A stretch of DNA of 64,000 bases, taken from positions 54,227,501 to 54,291,500 of the forward strand of contig NC_059346.1 of NCBI RefSeq assembly GCF_019703515.2, in the 5' to 3' direction. Positions within the stretch are counted from its first letter, which is position 1. The number at the start of each line of letters is the position of its first letter. A model generated the notes under the pieces. That model did no database searches. It worked only from the letters and a program-made list of their open reading frames with translations, and was not told where the DNA came from. Shown one piece after another: positions 62,011 through 64,000 of this stretch. The stretch comes from Myxocyprinus asiaticus. Lineage: Eukaryota > Chordata > Actinopteri > Cypriniformes > Catostomidae. Made by a program: the position numbers and the translations under genes.

Positions 62011-62476
62011 CGAACCAATCAAACAATTTGCTATTTTTAAACCACTCAAAATAACAGGTAAGCAAATAATTTTATTGTTAATACAAGAGAGATTTATTCA
62101 AAATCTCCCCTTTCTAATCTACATACCACCCCACTAAACTATCTCTATGCCTAGTCTTCATGCAACTCCCCAGAGCTAAGCATCTTTAAACACCAACATA
62201 CCGCTGTCATTGGATCGAACAGGACAATTCAACCCGCAAACCACGGTGGTGTGCTCAATCCAGGAGTCTGCACAAAAATAAACCAAAATAACAAATCAAC
62301 GCAAAGCGTTGCTAATTCCTAACAGGGAAGTGAATAAAATCTCAACCTGTAATTCACCAAAAACAAACTTACCCACAAAACCAGAAGATGAAATTTCCTC
62401 AAGAAAAATCCATAAACTAATATAAATGCAAAACTAACCAAACGCATAACCGCGCTTGTCTCCCAAACAAATTTTA

Positions 62477-62711
62477 CAGATAAGTGATAATCAGTTGTGT
62501 CTGCAAGTGCGTGGGGCAAATGTAGTGCAGCATGTTGGTTCCACGACACACCTCCATGCCTGCAAGGACGCCGTTGCCAACCAAGAACCAGCCCGCTGCT
62601 TCGTGATCATATCCAAAGATATTTAAAGCTCCCACTCACAAGCATCAGGTGTGTCAGCCATGACCCTCACAGCCTGAACTATACCTGAAACAACCACACG
62701 CACAAACACAC
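62477..62711 (-). mobile_element. Putative Gypsy LTR (right copy)
   Basis: Direct repeat of 54946-55250, with a small internal deletion after GCAGCATGT. Confidence 0.55.
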
Positions 62712-62719
62712 ACACACAG

Positions 62720-63244
62720 TAGTGATGGGTCATTCATGAACTATTCGTTCATTTTGAACGAATCTTTTATGTGACTCAGAAGAACAAGTAGTCTCAGAGA
62801 GTGATTCGTTCATTTTGTGTTGGACGCGCATGCGCATTGCGCAAACTCCGTTCGTTTGTTACTTGAAAACCGCATTGGCGCTGTACAGGAAACAGAAATT
62901 ATTAGTTCACCTCTCGAGTCTTTTGGTCCGAGTCGTTCGTTCTTTTGCCACATGACAGTCATATATGCTATGCAGTGACAAAAGAACGAACGACTCGGAC
63001 AAGAAGATTCCAGAGGTGAACTAATCATTTGTTTCTCATAATTTGTCCTTGGCTGCATTATCATTTTTTCCCTTATTGGGACTATAATCAAAGTTTGCGT
63101 AAGTAGATGTGTTGGGGGGATTTGGCTATTGAAAATGTAACATTCTAATTTAATTCTGCTTAAATGAATGAAATGACTTGAATGAAGATTCGTTCATTTT
63201 GCTGTCAGTAAAGTCAGTAAAATGATACGATCTTCCCATCACTA
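62720..63244. mobile_element. hAT-like MITE with internal long palindrome
   Basis: Ends TAGTGATGGG / CCCATCACTA with a perfect 8-bp duplication ACACACAG (62712-62719, 63245-63252). GTTCGTTCATT motifs sit near both ends. An imperfect hairpin (about 50-bp arms) spans 62900-63027. Confidence 0.85.
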
Positions 63245-63769
63245 ACACACAGGCACCAGCAAGGCTGGGCCATCACAAGTGACTAACATTTTAAGCATAT
63301 ACTTTTTTCACGACATAGTGCCCCCATACACTGCATAATATTCCAGATCAATGATATCACTGCGTGCAGTGTCTAAAGTTTGAATTTGTGGTAGCTTAAT
63401 ATGATCTAATATTTAATAATTGTTTTAATGTTCAAGTTTATGTAGCTAATGAAAATTCCTGAAATTATCATATTTATTTATTGAGAAAATAGTTATTTAT
63501 CATTACATTGTTTTTCTTAAGTCATAACAAATACATTTGTTATGAAAAATGTTCAAAATGCATTGAATGATCCAGTTATAATGGAGATTAATTTGTTTAT
63601 AGAATACTTTTATATTAATGTTATAAAATGCCAAATGTGATTGAAATTAACAGAAAATGGGTAACCCTTTTCTGTGGTTATTTTGAATAAATATTATGTT
63701 CATTTGTTTCTCAAAAAAGCATCTTGCTGTCTCAAAAGTATTTGTATATATTGACAAATATTGTCCTAT

Positions 63770-63965
63770 ATCTATTGTCCCGATACTTACCCGATATCAA
63801 TGTGGGGGCCTTTTACTCCAAGTGTGGGGTAAAAGGCTCCCTAGCCACTTTTTTTAAATTTTATTTTATATTATTTTATTATTTTTTATGCATTTTAATC
63901 AAAACAACATTCTGTTATAATGTTTTTTTTTTTTTTTTTCACACAAATTATGTTGCTCCATCAAT
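63770..63965. repeat. Interspersed repeat, inverted relative of 49000-49260
   Basis: GTGTGGGGTAAAAGGCTCC and ATGTTGCTCCATCAATATTC are shared as complements. Confidence 0.6.
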
Positions 63966-63978
63966 ATTCAATAATATA

Positions 63979-64000
63979 CACTACCGGTCAAAAGTTTTGA
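63979..64000. mobile_element. Start of a Tc1-like TIR cut by the window edge
   Basis: TA followed by CACTACCGGTCAAAAGTTTT, a common teleost Tc1 end. Confidence 0.75.

Overview
The window is vertebrate nuclear DNA, almost certainly from a teleost and most likely a cyprinid-type genome. The evidence is small exons separated by kilobases of AT-rich intron, a very high density of Tc1/mariner, hAT and PIF/Harbinger DNA transposons, tRNA- and 5S-derived SINEs, L2-type LINE fragments, Gypsy LTR remnants and long TA/TG microsatellites. There are no bacterial features, no CRISPR array and no operon.

Two host genes can be reconstructed exon by exon, and they lie tail to tail. (1) SREK1 (splicing regulatory glutamate/lysine-rich protein 1), plus strand: nine exons between 8980 and 21430 keep one open frame of 384 codons plus stop. 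They cover the central RRM, the arginine/serine-rich region and the C-terminus; the 5' exons lie upstream of the window. (2) A class I cytokine receptor of the gp130/IL-12R family, minus strand: sixteen exons from 53634 down to 32436 join in frame into a 751-residue protein. It has a signal peptide, a cytokine-receptor homology region with a C-x-W motif, three more FnIII domains, a transmembrane helix, Box 1 and a tail with one tyrosine. It lacks a recognisable WSXWS motif. I could not decide between IL-31RA, IL-12Rb1 and IL-27Ra type orthology.

Layout: 1-8135 is transposons only (a hAT-like element with another nested in it, then three Tc1 elements joined by TA microsatellites, the third with an intact transposase and nearly identical 201-bp inverted repeats). 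8980-21430 is SREK1, its introns carrying a PIF/Harbinger element with a Myb/SANT-like gene relic, an L2 tail, three decayed Tc1 copies and a hAT element with a nested tRNA-SINE. 21431-32435 is intergenic: hAT elements (one 3.6 kb, one interrupted by an L2 LINE), a 5S-derived SINE and Tc1 debris. 32436-53634 is the receptor gene; one intron holds an ACCATGG-rich minisatellite split by an antisense 5S-SINE, which is itself split by an unknown TA-flanked element. Other introns hold solo-LTR and gag-bearing LTR sequences. 54900-63250 is a mosaic of Gypsy gag, protease, RT and RNase H relics with Tc1 insertions, then a small hAT-like element with a long internal palindrome. The last bases begin another Tc1 inverted repeat.

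The two host genes show no functional link beyond adjacency. I found no convincing new multi-gene system. The best leads are the receptor's unusual motifs, the recently mobile Tc1, the split minisatellite and the unclassified TA-flanked element.
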